Assembly: GCA_024510845.1 (NCBI GenBank)
Contig: JANEMA010000008.1
Coordinates: 1-56,382 of the forward strand
Length of the DNA stretch: 56,382 nt
From: Gammaproteobacteria bacterium
GTDB taxonomy: Bacteria; Pseudomonadota; Gammaproteobacteria; Chromatiales; Chromatiaceae
Direction: 5' to 3'
Part shown: positions 26,265 to 35,265 of the stretch, one piece after another
Layout: each line of letters begins with the position of its first letter
Position numbering within the stretch: position 1 is the stretch's first letter
Translations under genes and position numbers: made by a program
Notes under the pieces: model-generated
Told to the model about the DNA's origin: nothing
Seen by the model: the letters and a program-made list of their open reading frames with translations, nothing else
The model's database searches: none

Positions 26265-27632
26265 TCAGGACTGGCAACGCCTGATGAAGTCAACGAACCT
26301 GCCCGCCCAGTGGTTGTGCCGCGTATCCCGCAAGTGGGTATAGCTGGCAAGCAGATTACGATAGCGCACGCCATCGTGCGCACCGTCGATACCCTGCCCG
26401 CGCAAGATGCGGTAAGCGAAGTCCACCTCGGGGGCCAAGTTCTCGAGCGCCGAATAATGAAACTCGTGCGCCGCCACCTCGTCACCACCAGGCCATGGAT
26501 GCTCGGCCGTCTCCATCAGGCGGACATATCCCCTGCCCTGCGGGCGATCGTGCATGACCACATCGGCAGGAATGATGCCAGCCATTTTACCTTGCCTTCC
26601 CTGCCAAGTCAGGCGACGGGAGAGATACATCAGGCCACCACATTCCGCATAGGCAGGCCCGCCCCGTTCGATGAAATCCTTTATCTGTCCAGCTATTGCG
26701 GTATTGGCCGCCAATTGCTCCAGATGTGTCTCGGGAAATCCTCCACCAATCAGAAGTGCATCCGCCTCAGGCAACCCGCCATCATGCAACGGGCTGAACG
26801 GAATCAGTTCGGCACCTGCGCGGCACAGTGCCGCCAGGTCGTCGGTATAATAGAAACCGAAGACCTCATCACGCGCATAGGCAATGCGCACCTTCTCTCC
26901 ACCCTCTATGGGTGGTGGCGTAGCGGTCTGACAGGGTGATTCGACCACTGGTGCAGTGGCTGCAAGCGCCAGCAGGACCTCGAGATCGACCTGATCGACG
27001 ACACGCCTGACCATGCGTGCGATCTGCTCGCGACTGCGCGCCAACTCATTGCTTGGCACCAGACCCAAGTGACGTTCACTGATGTGCATATCCGGGTGCC
27101 ACTGCACCGCGCCGAGTACCGGTACACCCGTGTAGTGCTCGATCACCTGTCGCAGCTTGGCCTCGTGACGTACACCACCCACCTTGTTTAGGATCACACC
27201 ACCGATACGGATATTCGGGTCGAACTGCTGATAGCCCAGAATCAGCGGGGCAACACCCCGTGTCATGCCTTGGGTGTCGAGTACCAGTACCACCGGGGCA
27301 TCGACCTGGGCCGCGAGCGCAGCATTGCTGTTGCTGCCGTCGAGATCCAGACCATCGTACAGGCCCTTGTTCCCTTCGATCAGGCCAATATCAACGCCCT
27401 GCATGGTCTGCGCGAACACATCACTGATCTCGTCACTCGCCATGGTATAGAAGTCGAGATTGACACAGGGCCGGCCAGCTGCCTGGCCAAGCCAGAGCGG
27501 GTCGATGTAATCTGGCCCCTTCTTGAAGGGTTGCACCACCAGGCCCCGTTGCACCAAGGCACCACACAGAGCAAGCGAGACCGAGGTCTTGCCGGAAGAC
27601 TTGTGGGCAGCGGAAAGGTAGAGGTATGCCAT
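26265..27632 (-). CDS. dsrN: DsrN, siro(heme)amide synthase (CobB/CbiA-like amidase)
   Basis: 455 aa. The N-terminal dethiobiotin-synthetase-like P-loop region is YLSAAHKSSGKTSVS. The C-terminal class I glutamine amidotransferase domain has the nucleophile Cys in YAECGGLMYLS and a late HEFHYS. Homologous to cobyrinate a,c-diamide synthases. In the dsr context it amidates siroheme to the cofactor of DsrAB. The start at 27632 is chosen from homology; an intrinsic terminator lies only 11 bases upstream, so downstream genes need read-through or their own promoter. Confidence 0.94.
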   Translation of the reverse strand: MAYLYLSAAHKSSGKTSVSLALCGALVQRGLVVQPFKKGPDYIDPLWLGQAAGRPCVNLDFYTMASDEISDVFAQTMQGVDIGLIEGNKGLYDGLDLDGSNSNAALAAQVDAPVVLVLDTQGMTRGVAPLILGYQQFDPNIRIGGVILNKVGGVRHEAKLRQVIEHYTGVPVLGAVQWHPDMHISERHLGLVPSNELARSREQIARMVRRVVDQVDLEVLLALAATAPVVESPCQTATPPPIEGGEKVRIAYARDEVFGFYYTDDLAALCRAGAELIPFSPLHDGGLPEADALLIGGGFPETHLEQLAANTAIAGQIKDFIERGGPAYAECGGLMYLSRRLTWQGRQGKMAGIIPADVVMHDRPQGRGYVRLMETAEHPWPGGDEVAAHEFHYSALENLAPEVDFAYRILRGQGIDGAHDGVRYRNLLASYTHLRDTRHNHWAGRFVDFIRRCQS

Positions 27633-27642
27633 GTCTGCCAAC

Positions 27643-27667
27643 GAAAAAAGCGGCTCATGGCCGCTTT
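27643..27667 (-). terminator. Intrinsic terminator between dsrP and dsrN
   Basis: On the minus strand AAAGCGGC-CATGA-GCCGCTTT is followed by TTTTTCG: a perfect 8-bp stem with a T tract. It sits after dsrP and just before the dsrN ATG. It should lower expression of dsrNRS relative to the structural genes. Confidence 0.8.
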
Positions 27668-27694
27668 CTGCGTTTCTACTGTCCCTGCCTGCCC

Positions 27695-28912
27695 TCAACC
27701 GTGATGTGGATCGACAACCTCGTCGGCCAGCGACTCGGGCAGAAACTTGAGCACGCGCACGCCGACAAAGGTCGCGGTCAAGGCCACAGCAACACCTCCC
27801 AGACCGAGAAGGAACTCGGGAAGTGAAGGCGCGTAATACAGCACCTGACCATTGACACCATCATAGAAGCCGGATTCGACGATGACCTTGCCCGGGAAGA
27901 TAGCCATCGGGAAGACCTGTCCACCGACGACGATCACGTACATGGCAGTAAACCCCCCGAGAATCACCAATATACTGGCAACCACGATGGCGCCACGTGA
28001 ACGCCCAGACCCCGGATGGAACAGGATGCCCATGGGGAGCACCATACCCAGAAATACCCAACCCACCCAGAACAAAGTAGTGTAGATGCCGCCATCGCGC
28101 AGAATAAAGGCCTCATACTCATGGTTCTCGGTACCATAGAGGTTGCTCAAATGATAGATCATCACGAAGTAGAATACCGCAGCCACGAAGATCCCCAGCA
28201 GATTCTTCAACCGCATGAGCAGCCCGTCGCCAATCGGGCGGTCATCCAGCTTAAAGGTAAACAGCAGTACCAGCAGGTAGATAGCCATACCATAGGCGAA
28301 GGACATGATGATGAACATCGGCGCCATAATGGCTGCGCCGTATCCTTGACGTGCTACCAGGAAGCCGAAGATCGATCCCGTACCAGTGGTCAGGACCAGA
28401 CGCCAGACGAACGCGACCAGACCTGCCGCCGGATAGTACTTGTTTGCCTTGCGCTCCATCATAGTGAACAGATAGATCGCGACAATCGCCAGAAACCCGA
28501 CGTAAAGATAGATATTCCAGGAGAAAATCGATTTGATGTTGTAGGTGGTCATCGCCACGATCAGACGGCCGGGTTGGCCGAGATCGAGCACCAGCACCAG
28601 CAGGCCGCCAACCAGCAGCGCCATCGCCAGCAGGCCCGACAACCTGCCCAGCGACCTGTAGACCTTCTTACCGAACACCGAGCCGAAGGCGGCGATGTTC
28701 AGGGCACCGGACGCCGCCGCGATCAGAAAGATGGCGAACACATGAGGGACACCCCAGACGATCTGATTGTTCATTCCGGTGACCCAGTGGCCCTCGTGCT
28801 CCATGTACAGGGTGGCCAGGCCGCCGATGGCCAGAAATACCCCAAGTACGGCCAGCAACCCCCAGTAACGTAGACTCTCGATGCCCCATTCGCGATAGTG
28901 AATCTTTTTCAT
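27695..28912 (-). CDS. dsrP: DsrP, NrfD-like membrane subunit of the DsrMKJOP complex
   Basis: 405 aa, very hydrophobic, about ten membrane helices, starting MKKIHYREWGIESLRYWG. It belongs to the NrfD/PsrC family, which binds quinone in the membrane and exchanges electrons with a periplasmic iron-sulfur partner, here DsrO. In sulfur oxidisers the DsrMKJOP complex links cytoplasmic DsrC chemistry to the quinone pool. It follows dsrO after 27 bases. Confidence 0.96.
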   Translation of the reverse strand: MKKIHYREWGIESLRYWGLLAVLGVFLAIGGLATLYMEHEGHWVTGMNNQIVWGVPHVFAIFLIAAASGALNIAAFGSVFGKKVYRSLGRLSGLLAMALLVGGLLVLVLDLGQPGRLIVAMTTYNIKSIFSWNIYLYVGFLAIVAIYLFTMMERKANKYYPAAGLVAFVWRLVLTTGTGSIFGFLVARQGYGAAIMAPMFIIMSFAYGMAIYLLVLLFTFKLDDRPIGDGLLMRLKNLLGIFVAAVFYFVMIYHLSNLYGTENHEYEAFILRDGGIYTTLFWVGWVFLGMVLPMGILFHPGSGRSRGAIVVASILVILGGFTAMYVIVVGGQVFPMAIFPGKVIVESGFYDGVNGQVLYYAPSLPEFLLGLGGVAVALTATFVGVRVLKFLPESLADEVVDPHHG

Positions 28913-28939
28913 AGCTGCTTCACAAGGTATGGAAACTGA

Positions 28940-29704
28940 TCAGATGCCGCAATAGCGCACACTGGTGTTCAACTTCAGGTCGGCCCGCAGTTGCGTATTG
29001 TCCTTCTCGCGCAAGACCTTGGAGACCTCACTGTTCGAATCATTGAGATCACCGAAGACGATGGCACCGTGCGAACAAGCATCCTGGCACGCGGTGGTGT
29101 TCTCACCGTTGTCGCGCCGGTGGACACAGAAGTTACAGCTTTCCACACAACCCTTGCCGCGCGGCGCAATACTCAGCTGCTGGTCGACGTTCTCGTGGAT
29201 GAAGGAACGCGCCTTGTAGGGACACGCCATCATGCAGTATCGACAACCGATGCAGATGTGCCTGTCAACCATCACGATGCCGTCAGCGCGACGGAAGGAA
29301 GCGCCGGTTGGGCAAACATCCACGCAGGGCGGATGCTCGCAGTGCTGGCACATCATCGGCAAATTGGAAACCCGACCGGTGAGACGATCCTTGACCTTGA
29401 CGGTACGCATCCAGCGCGGGCGCTGACGATCCCATTCCTCGGGATCGGCCCCCTCGGGCATGCGCAGCAGGTCGATACCGTTTTCCTTTTCACAGGCAGT
29501 AACGCACTCAGTACAGCCGTCGGCACACTTGGTGGTATCGATAAACATGCCGTAACGCACTTTGTCGACAGCCGGCTCCCGGCGCGACCCGGCCTCGGCA
29601 CTACCATCTAGCAGGAAGGCGCCTGGCGCCACGACCGTGGCAGCGGCTGCCAGCCCCGCCACCGAAACGAATTGTCGACGCTCTTGATCGATATCTTGGC
29701 TCAT
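28940..29704 (-). CDS. dsrO: DsrO, periplasmic Tat-exported ferredoxin-like subunit
   Basis: 254 aa. A twin-arginine signal ERRQFVSVAGLAAAATVV lies near residues 8-25. Four Cys clusters follow: CADGCTECVTAC, CQHCEHPPCVDVC, CIGCRYCMMAC, and CVESCNFC with a later CQDAC, as in four-[4Fe-4S] NrfC/DmsB-type proteins. It transfers electrons between DsrJ and DsrP on the periplasmic side. The ATG at 29704 is preferred over a GTG six bases upstream because GGGGGAG is well spaced for it; dsrJ stops two bases before. Confidence 0.95.
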   Translation of the reverse strand: MSQDIDQERRQFVSVAGLAAAATVVAPGAFLLDGSAEAGSRREPAVDKVRYGMFIDTTKCADGCTECVTACEKENGIDLLRMPEGADPEEWDRQRPRWMRTVKVKDRLTGRVSNLPMMCQHCEHPPCVDVCPTGASFRRADGIVMVDRHICIGCRYCMMACPYKARSFIHENVDQQLSIAPRGKGCVESCNFCVHRRDNGENTTACQDACSHGAIVFGDLNDSNSEVSKVLREKDNTQLRADLKLNTSVRYCGI

Positions 29705-29706
29705 GA

Positions 29707-30099
29707 TCACTCCCCCTTACGGCCTGTCGGCGTAGTGGCATGACAAGTGAAGCACGGAATCTCGACGCCGGCATACTCGTGGCAGCTCTCGCAGAACTGG
29801 CCGGGCGCATTCACTGGCGTGTACCTGCCCTGCGCGTCCTTCGTGGCATGGCAATCCACGCAACCCGACAGACTGTGCTTGTCGCCACGAATGCCATGGT
29901 GCACCGTGATATCGCGCTGATGCTTGATGAAGGTCGGATGCAGCTTGCGCATCACCGACGTGGGTTCCACGCAGCTGTCGAGTTCGTAGGCCTTAGAACC
30001 CTTCACCACCGAACGGTTGGAGTGCTCGGCTGCATTCGCCCCCAAGACGAGCACCAGAGCCCCCGTCAACACCAATAGCCTCGTACCAAATCTAAACAT
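29707..30099 (-). CDS. dsrJ: DsrJ, triheme cytochrome c
   Basis: 130 aa. An N-terminal signal peptide or anchor (about 1-23, LLVLTGALVLVLGANAAEH) precedes three heme c motifs: CVDCH (80-84), CESCH (103-107) and CFTCH (116-120). C43 in DSCVEPTSVM matches the cysteine known as an unusual distal heme ligand in A. vinosum DsrJ. It faces the periplasm in the DsrMKJOP complex. The start was moved to the ATG just before the signal peptide; upstream in-frame sequence overlaps dsrL. Confidence 0.95.
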   Translation of the reverse strand: MFRFGTRLLVLTGALVLVLGANAAEHSNRSVVKGSKAYELDSCVEPTSVMRKLHPTFIKHQRDITVHHGIRGDKHSLSGCVDCHATKDAQGRYTPVNAPGQFCESCHEYAGVEIPCFTCHATTPTGRKGE

Positions 30100-30166
30100 G
30101 TCTTGCGTCTGACTCGCTGTGTTAAGCGCAATCCGCCAGGCCGGCGCGAGGCCGGCAGACGGCACC

Positions 30167-32122
30167 TTACTCACCCAGGCCCATCTTGATGTAGCCGGTC
30201 GGGCACACATCGGAGCAGATGTGACAACCGATGCAACGAGCATAGTCGGTTGCCACATAGCGGCCGGTGGTCGCCTCCTTCTTGGGCACACGGTAAACCG
30301 CGTCCTGCGGACAGAAAATCACGCAGTTGTCACACTCGAAGCACAGACCACAGCTCATGCACCGCTTGCCCTCCTCGACTGCCTCTTCAGTGCTCAAACC
30401 GATTACCCGCTCCTTGAAATGGCCCAGCACCTCCTCGGCCGTGGGAACCTCCTCCTTGCGCTTGACGCGCTGGGTATAGTCGAAGTGGCCAAGAAACAGC
30501 TCGTCGGACGGGATGATCTCGGCGAAGGAGCGATCCTCGTAGTTGTGTACTGCGTAATTGGCAAACGATGTGCCACGCTGATCGCCGGCACTCGGATCGA
30601 AGTGCTCCGGCTCCAGGCCTGCCTCATTGAGCTTCTTCTCCAGGTCAAAGTGATGCACATCGACCTTCGGACGCTTCTTGTGTTCCTGCTGATTCAAGTA
30701 CTCGTCGATGGTATCGGCGGCAATCGCAGCCTGACCGATCGCGGTGGTCAAGAGGTGTGGACGGATGATGTCGCCAGCGACGAAGTGCTTCTCACGAGCC
30801 GGCACCTGGTAGAAGGAATCGGCATCGATCAGACCACGGCCGTTGTCAAAGTTTTCCAATCCGGTGAGATCACCACCCTGACCAATGGCGGCCACGATCA
30901 GATCAGCCTCAACCACCTGTTCAGTACCCTCAACCGGTACCGGGCGACCACCATCCATGGTGCACCTGGCCAGTTTGAGGCCCGTCGCGCGACCGGCTTC
31001 ATCACGTACGATCTCGATCGGCATGACCTCATCGAGGATGGTGACACCCTCCTGCAGGGCATCGTTCACTTCGTGCTCAGCAGCGGTCATGTTGTGCTTG
31101 GGGAATAGCGAGGTCAGAGTCACCTCGACATTCTGCTTGGCCGACTCGTCGACTTCATGGCTCACACTGTCGTCGAGGATGACCTTCTCGGGGTTATCGG
31201 TACCTTCGTGGCAGGGAATGCAACCCAAGCGACGGGCCACCGAGACCACATCGATGGAAGTGTCACCGCCACCCACGCAGACCAGTTTCCTGGCGGTGAG
31301 CTTCATGCGATCTTCATTGAAGGCCTTGAGGAAGGCAACACCGGAGACACAGTTTGGCGTCTCATCCCAACCCTCGACAGGCAAGCCACGACCAGACCAG
31401 CAACCGACAGCCCAGAGGATCGCGTCAAAATCCTTTTCCAGGTCATCGACTTTGACATCCTGACCAACGCGCACACCACACTTCACGTCCACCTCGCCCA
31501 TGTCGAGGATGCGCTGGATCTCACCGGCCAGCTTGTCCCGCGGGATACGGTAGTTGGGGATGCCATAACGCATCATGCCGCCCAGCTCAGGCTGCGATTC
31601 GAAGAGGGTTACGCCATAACCCTTGCAACGCAGTTGGTAGGCTGCGGCCAGGCCAGCAGGTCCTCCACCGATGACAGCAACTTTCTTGCCGGTACTAGGG
31701 CCCGCCTCGAAGCGGTAACCATTGGCCAGAGCATTGTCGCCGATCCACTGCTCGACCGAGTTGATTCCGACGAAGTCCTCGACCTCATTGCGGTTACAGC
31801 CGTCCTGGCAGGGAGCCGGACACACACGACCCATCATGGACGGGAAGGGATTGGCGTCGGTGGAGCGACGAAAGGCGTATTCGCCCATCTCCATACCATC
31901 GACCGGTTTCTCCTGATTGCGCACGATCGCCAGCCAACCCCGGATATCCTCACCCGAGGGACAGGAACCCTGGCAAGGTGGTGTCTTGTGGACGTAGGTC
32001 GGACACTTGTAGGAGGTATCGGCAATGAAGATTTTGTCGGTAAACGAATCCCACTGATTGTCACCGTCTTCAAAACGACGCCATGTAAGCTTGTTGGTCA
32101 TTTCATCGCTCGGAGTAGCCAT
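30167..32122 (-). CDS. dsrL: DsrL, NAD(P)H:acceptor oxidoreductase-like iron-sulfur flavoprotein
   Basis: 651 aa. The N-terminal cysteine clusters (C40, C50, C54, then CPAPCQDGC at 101-109) are like glutamate synthase small subunit. FAD-binding IGGGPAGLAAAY (151-162) and a second nucleotide site in CVGGGDTSIDV follow. The C-terminal ferredoxin domain has CMSCGLCFECDNCVIFC and CIGCHICSDVC. In sulfur oxidisers DsrL accepts electrons from DsrAB and reduces NAD(P)+. AAGGAG precedes the ATG at 32122, supporting this start over an ATG 36 bases upstream. Between dsrK and dsrJ. Confidence 0.96.
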   Translation of the reverse strand: MATPSDEMTNKLTWRRFEDGDNQWDSFTDKIFIADTSYKCPTYVHKTPPCQGSCPSGEDIRGWLAIVRNQEKPVDGMEMGEYAFRRSTDANPFPSMMGRVCPAPCQDGCNRNEVEDFVGINSVEQWIGDNALANGYRFEAGPSTGKKVAVIGGGPAGLAAAYQLRCKGYGVTLFESQPELGGMMRYGIPNYRIPRDKLAGEIQRILDMGEVDVKCGVRVGQDVKVDDLEKDFDAILWAVGCWSGRGLPVEGWDETPNCVSGVAFLKAFNEDRMKLTARKLVCVGGGDTSIDVVSVARRLGCIPCHEGTDNPEKVILDDSVSHEVDESAKQNVEVTLTSLFPKHNMTAAEHEVNDALQEGVTILDEVMPIEIVRDEAGRATGLKLARCTMDGGRPVPVEGTEQVVEADLIVAAIGQGGDLTGLENFDNGRGLIDADSFYQVPAREKHFVAGDIIRPHLLTTAIGQAAIAADTIDEYLNQQEHKKRPKVDVHHFDLEKKLNEAGLEPEHFDPSAGDQRGTSFANYAVHNYEDRSFAEIIPSDELFLGHFDYTQRVKRKEEVPTAEEVLGHFKERVIGLSTEEAVEEGKRCMSCGLCFECDNCVIFCPQDAVYRVPKKEATTGRYVATDYARCIGCHICSDVCPTGYIKMGLGE

Positions 32123-32193
32123 CTTAACGCTCCTTACCTGTATGCCTTGGATCCCCATGGGATCGATTGATGTCTATCTGACAAAAGACGCGA

Positions 32194-33735
32194 TCAGGCC
32201 ACGTCTTCGGTCGAATCTTCCTGTTCGTCGTCACCGGCGTCCTGACCGGTCAGGACGATGGCCTCGGAGACCAACTGGTGCACACTGACGATCATGTCCA
32301 TACCCATGCCGTAGTAGGGCAACACTTTGGTGAACTGCGATTTGCAGATGGCGCAGATTGCCGCCATATTGGTCACGCCGCGTTCTTCGATGACATTCCT
32401 CAGCGCCTCCATCCGCGGCTTGGCACCCTTGACCCGCAGCTCCATCAGGTCATCAGTCAACAGACCGCCGCCTCCACCGCAGCAGAAGGTCTTTTCGTGG
32501 ATGGTATCGGGATCCATGTCCACGAAATTGTTGCACACCGCCTTGATGACGTTGCGCGGAACGATGAACTGCCCACCCGGCTCGTCACCCATGCGCGTGG
32601 CGCGTGCCACGTTGCACGAATCGTGGAAAGTCACGACCATGTGGTCATTGGCCGACTTGTCGATCTTGAGAGTGCCTTTCTGGATCTCGCCCCAGGTGAA
32701 TTCCAAGATGTGCTGGGGCACCGGATAGTTGGAGTCCAGGAAGTCGAACGGACCCGCCAGGGTATTCAGGAAGCTGTAGGCCACCCGCCAGGCATGGCCG
32801 CACTCGCCAAAGATAATGCGCTTGACGCCCAGTTCCAGCGCCGCCTCGCGGATGCGCAGGGAAATGCGGCGCATATTCTCATAGGAACCGATGAACATGC
32901 CGAAGTTGGCCGCCTCCGATGCCTTGGAGCTGAGTGTCCAGGACACACCCGCCTCATGAAACACCTTGCCGTAGCCGATCAGGCCGTCCACATGAGGTTC
33001 AGCAAAGAAGTCCGCCGACGGGGTAACCAGCAGGATGTCGGCACCCTTCTGATCCAACGGATACTTGACTTCCACGCCGGTATCGTCGACTACATCTTCC
33101 TCCAGGCCTTCGAGCGTATCGGCCAGTGCCGGCTCGGGCAGACCGAGGTTGTTACCGATCTTGAAGACCTTGCCGATGATCTCGTTGCAGTACTTCTGTC
33201 CCAGACCGATACGATCCATGATCTCGCGCGCAGCCATGGAGATCTCGGCAGTATCGATACCATAGGGGCAGAATACCGAGCAGCGGCGACACTGCGAGCA
33301 CTGATGGAAGTAGCTGTACCAATCCTCAAGCACATCCTCGGTAAGATCGGCGGCACCCACCAGCCTGGGGAAGTACTTGCCGGCAAACGTGAAGTAGCGG
33401 CGGTAGACTTTGCGCAACAAATCCTGTCGCGCCACCGGCATGTTCTTGGGATCCTGGGTACCAAGGTAGTAATGGCACTTGTCGGTACAGGCACCGCACT
33501 TCACGCAGGCGTCGAGGAACACCTGCAGTGAACGGTACTTGCCGAGCAACTCGCCCATGTGCTCAATAGCCTTCTCCTGCCAATCGTCGACCAGTTCGGC
33601 AGGATAGCCCAAGGGTTCCATGAACTTCGGATTCTTCGCCACGAACGGCTTGCTGTGTGCCATCGAGCCCGGCTGAACCGGCGGGACCTCGGGATACTCT
33701 TTCAGATCCGGAATTTCAAATTCTGCTTTTGCCAT
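32194..33735 (-). CDS. dsrK: DsrK, HdrD-like catalytic subunit of DsrMKJOP
   Basis: 513 aa cytoplasmic iron-sulfur protein. Two [4Fe-4S] motifs: C77-VKC-GAC-TDKC and CSQCRRCSVFC. C-terminal CCG-type cysteine segments (TFCCGGGGG and CAICKSQF) resemble the heterodisulfide reductase HdrD site that binds a special cluster. It is thought to act on the DsrC trisulfide or disulfide and pass electrons to DsrM. The C-terminus carries an acidic tail (DDEQEDSTEDV). Starts 21 bases after dsrM. Confidence 0.96.
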   Translation of the reverse strand: MAKAEFEIPDLKEYPEVPPVQPGSMAHSKPFVAKNPKFMEPLGYPAELVDDWQEKAIEHMGELLGKYRSLQVFLDACVKCGACTDKCHYYLGTQDPKNMPVARQDLLRKVYRRYFTFAGKYFPRLVGAADLTEDVLEDWYSYFHQCSQCRRCSVFCPYGIDTAEISMAAREIMDRIGLGQKYCNEIIGKVFKIGNNLGLPEPALADTLEGLEEDVVDDTGVEVKYPLDQKGADILLVTPSADFFAEPHVDGLIGYGKVFHEAGVSWTLSSKASEAANFGMFIGSYENMRRISLRIREAALELGVKRIIFGECGHAWRVAYSFLNTLAGPFDFLDSNYPVPQHILEFTWGEIQKGTLKIDKSANDHMVVTFHDSCNVARATRMGDEPGGQFIVPRNVIKAVCNNFVDMDPDTIHEKTFCCGGGGGLLTDDLMELRVKGAKPRMEALRNVIEERGVTNMAAICAICKSQFTKVLPYYGMGMDMIVSVHQLVSEAIVLTGQDAGDDEQEDSTEDVA

Positions 33736-33756
33736 GCCACTAATCCTTGCTCCGGA

Positions 33757-34494
33757 TTATCGTTCCAGCTTGCGCGCCCACTCGACGATGTGGCGCTGCT
33801 CGCGGGGATTGTCCACCTGATTGCGGGTCGGGCTGAAAAACACGCCCGGCGCGTGCAGAAGCTTACTGATCGGGAACACGATCATCAGCAGCGCGACTAG
33901 CCCGAGGTGCACGATTATCAGCGGATCAACCGGCAGATTGGGCATGGTCTCGAAATTGAAAGTCATCAAGTGACGGAAGAAAGATTTCACTGCCACCACA
34001 TCGGTATGTGCGACAAAGGTAGTCAAGGCACCACTGATGCCTACACCCAGCAACAGGAACAGCATCAGATAGTCCGAAGGCGCTGAAATATAGCGCACAC
34101 GATCGACGAAGATGCGGCGACCGAGCAGGCCCAACAGACCGATGACCATGGCGAAAGCCAAGTACTTGATGAGCGGACTGGTCCACACAACGACGCCCCA
34201 TACTGGCTCCTGGAAATAGCGCAGGTGCCGGAACAGCACCGCGAACAGTGCCATATGGAAGACCCAACCGAACAACCAAGTCCATTTGGCACCCTTGAAA
34301 AGGCTTTCGAAAAACACCACTTCACGGAACATCCGCAATACCACACCACCGGTGGTGGTCGGTGCGGGTGTCGTGGGAATCTTCAGCGGCGCCGGCGTCT
34401 TCCAGTAAAGGCGTATGCGACGCGCCAGCCCAACCACCAGCAACAGCGTGGCGGCATAGAACAATGCCGCAAATGCGACCGTCAGAAACGACAT
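33757..34494 (-). CDS. dsrM: DsrM, NarI-like membrane cytochrome b
   Basis: 245 aa integral membrane protein with about five or six helices and conserved histidines (GWVFHMALFAVLFRHLRYF and IIVHLGLVALLM) able to bind two b hemes, as in NarI. It connects DsrK to the quinone pool. The start at 34494 (MSFLTVAFAALFYAA) is chosen because an N-terminal helix begins there; upstream in-frame sequence covers the GC hairpin after dsrC. Confidence 0.94.
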   Translation of the reverse strand: MSFLTVAFAALFYAATLLLVVGLARRIRLYWKTPAPLKIPTTPAPTTTGGVVLRMFREVVFFESLFKGAKWTWLFGWVFHMALFAVLFRHLRYFQEPVWGVVVWTSPLIKYLAFAMVIGLLGLLGRRIFVDRVRYISAPSDYLMLFLLLGVGISGALTTFVAHTDVVAVKSFFRHLMTFNFETMPNLPVDPLIIVHLGLVALLMIVFPISKLLHAPGVFFSPTRNQVDNPREQRHIVEWARKLER

Positions 34495-34529
34495 GTTTCC
34501 GAAAACCTCTTGAATGGGATTGCAGGTCC

Positions 34530-34549
34530 GGGGGGCGAGAGTGCCCCCC
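34530..34549 (-). other. G/C-only stem-loop between dsrC and dsrM
   Basis: GGGGGGC and GCCCCCC form a perfect 7-bp stem with a 6-base loop, 18 bases past the dsrC stop. There is no T tract, so it is unlikely to be an efficient terminator. It more probably stabilises the 3' end of dsrC-containing message or pauses polymerase, giving differential expression. Confidence 0.75.
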
Positions 34550-34567
34550 AATTGTCATCAGACACGC

Positions 34568-34900
34568 TCAGACACATCCGGTCGGCTTCGGCAGACCAGC
34601 GTAACGGCAGGCCTGCTTGCCAGGACCATAGGGGAACAGACCATACAGGTACTTGGAGTTGCCCTTGTCCTTGCCCAGCTTCTTACCAACGGCCTTGGTC
34701 AGCACGCGCACAGCGGGAGCGATCTGATACTCCTCATAATACTCGCGCAGGAAGTTGATGATATCCCAGTGCTCGTCGGTCAGATCCAGGTCGTCTTCCT
34801 TGGACATAGCCTCGGCGACAGCCGGCTCCCATTCGTTGATGTTTGCCAGGTAACCCTCTTCATCGGTCTCGAAGACCTTGCCATTTGCTTCGATAGGCAT
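34568..34900 (-). CDS. dsrC: DsrC, sulfur-carrier protein with both functional cysteines
   Basis: 110 aa. The C-terminal arm carries C98 and C109 in KQACRYAGLPKPTGCV, with ten residues between them, the hallmark of genuine DsrC rather than TusE. It receives sulfur from DsrEFH, forms the persulfide/trisulfide substrate for DsrAB, and is recycled by DsrMK. A strong ribosome site (AGGAG) precedes the ATG; the 50-base gap after dsrH could hold a separate promoter, as known in A. vinosum. Compare with the cysteine-less paralogue at 41569. Confidence 0.98.
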   Translation of the reverse strand: MPIEANGKVFETDEEGYLANINEWEPAVAEAMSKEDDLDLTDEHWDIINFLREYYEEYQIAPAVRVLTKAVGKKLGKDKGNSKYLYGLFPYGPGKQACRYAGLPKPTGCV

Positions 34901-34950
34901 TTTGCCATCTCCTGTTACAGTTCAATGTTTGACAATCAGACTAGTAGGCA

Positions 34951-35256
34951 TCAGAGCCAAGCCTGGACCTTGTCGTGGCTCACGACGAGATCCACAAAAC
35001 CGGCATAATCAACCAGTTCAACACCGTCGATCAGGCGATCTTCGGAAATTCCACGCGCCTTCAGGTCAGCCCGGAGCACATGAAACTTCCGACCGGTGGC
35101 ACTGGCCACCAAGTCGGAAACAGCGGTGCCCGCCATGGCACCATAGACACCGTCCTCAATCAGCAGGACGGACGCACCTTCGCCCGAAAAGCGAATGGCA
35201 TTTTCCAGTGAATTCTTCTCGAACGGTGATTTGTTCACGGTATACAGATCAGCCAT
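34951..35256 (-). CDS. dsrH: DsrH, TusB-like subunit of the DsrEFH sulfurtransferase
   Basis: 101 aa, beginning MADLYTVNKSPFEKNSLENA, which aligns with DsrH/TusB. Residue 20 is Ala where A. vinosum DsrH has the cysteine I recall as Cys20, and the protein contains no cysteine. It completes the DsrE2F2H2 hexamer that hands sulfur to DsrC. Starts nine bases after dsrF. Confidence 0.93.
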   Translation of the reverse strand: MADLYTVNKSPFEKNSLENAIRFSGEGASVLLIEDGVYGAMAGTAVSDLVASATGRKFHVLRADLKARGISEDRLIDGVELVDYAGFVDLVVSHDKVQAWL

Positions 35257-35265
35257 TTCGCCACC

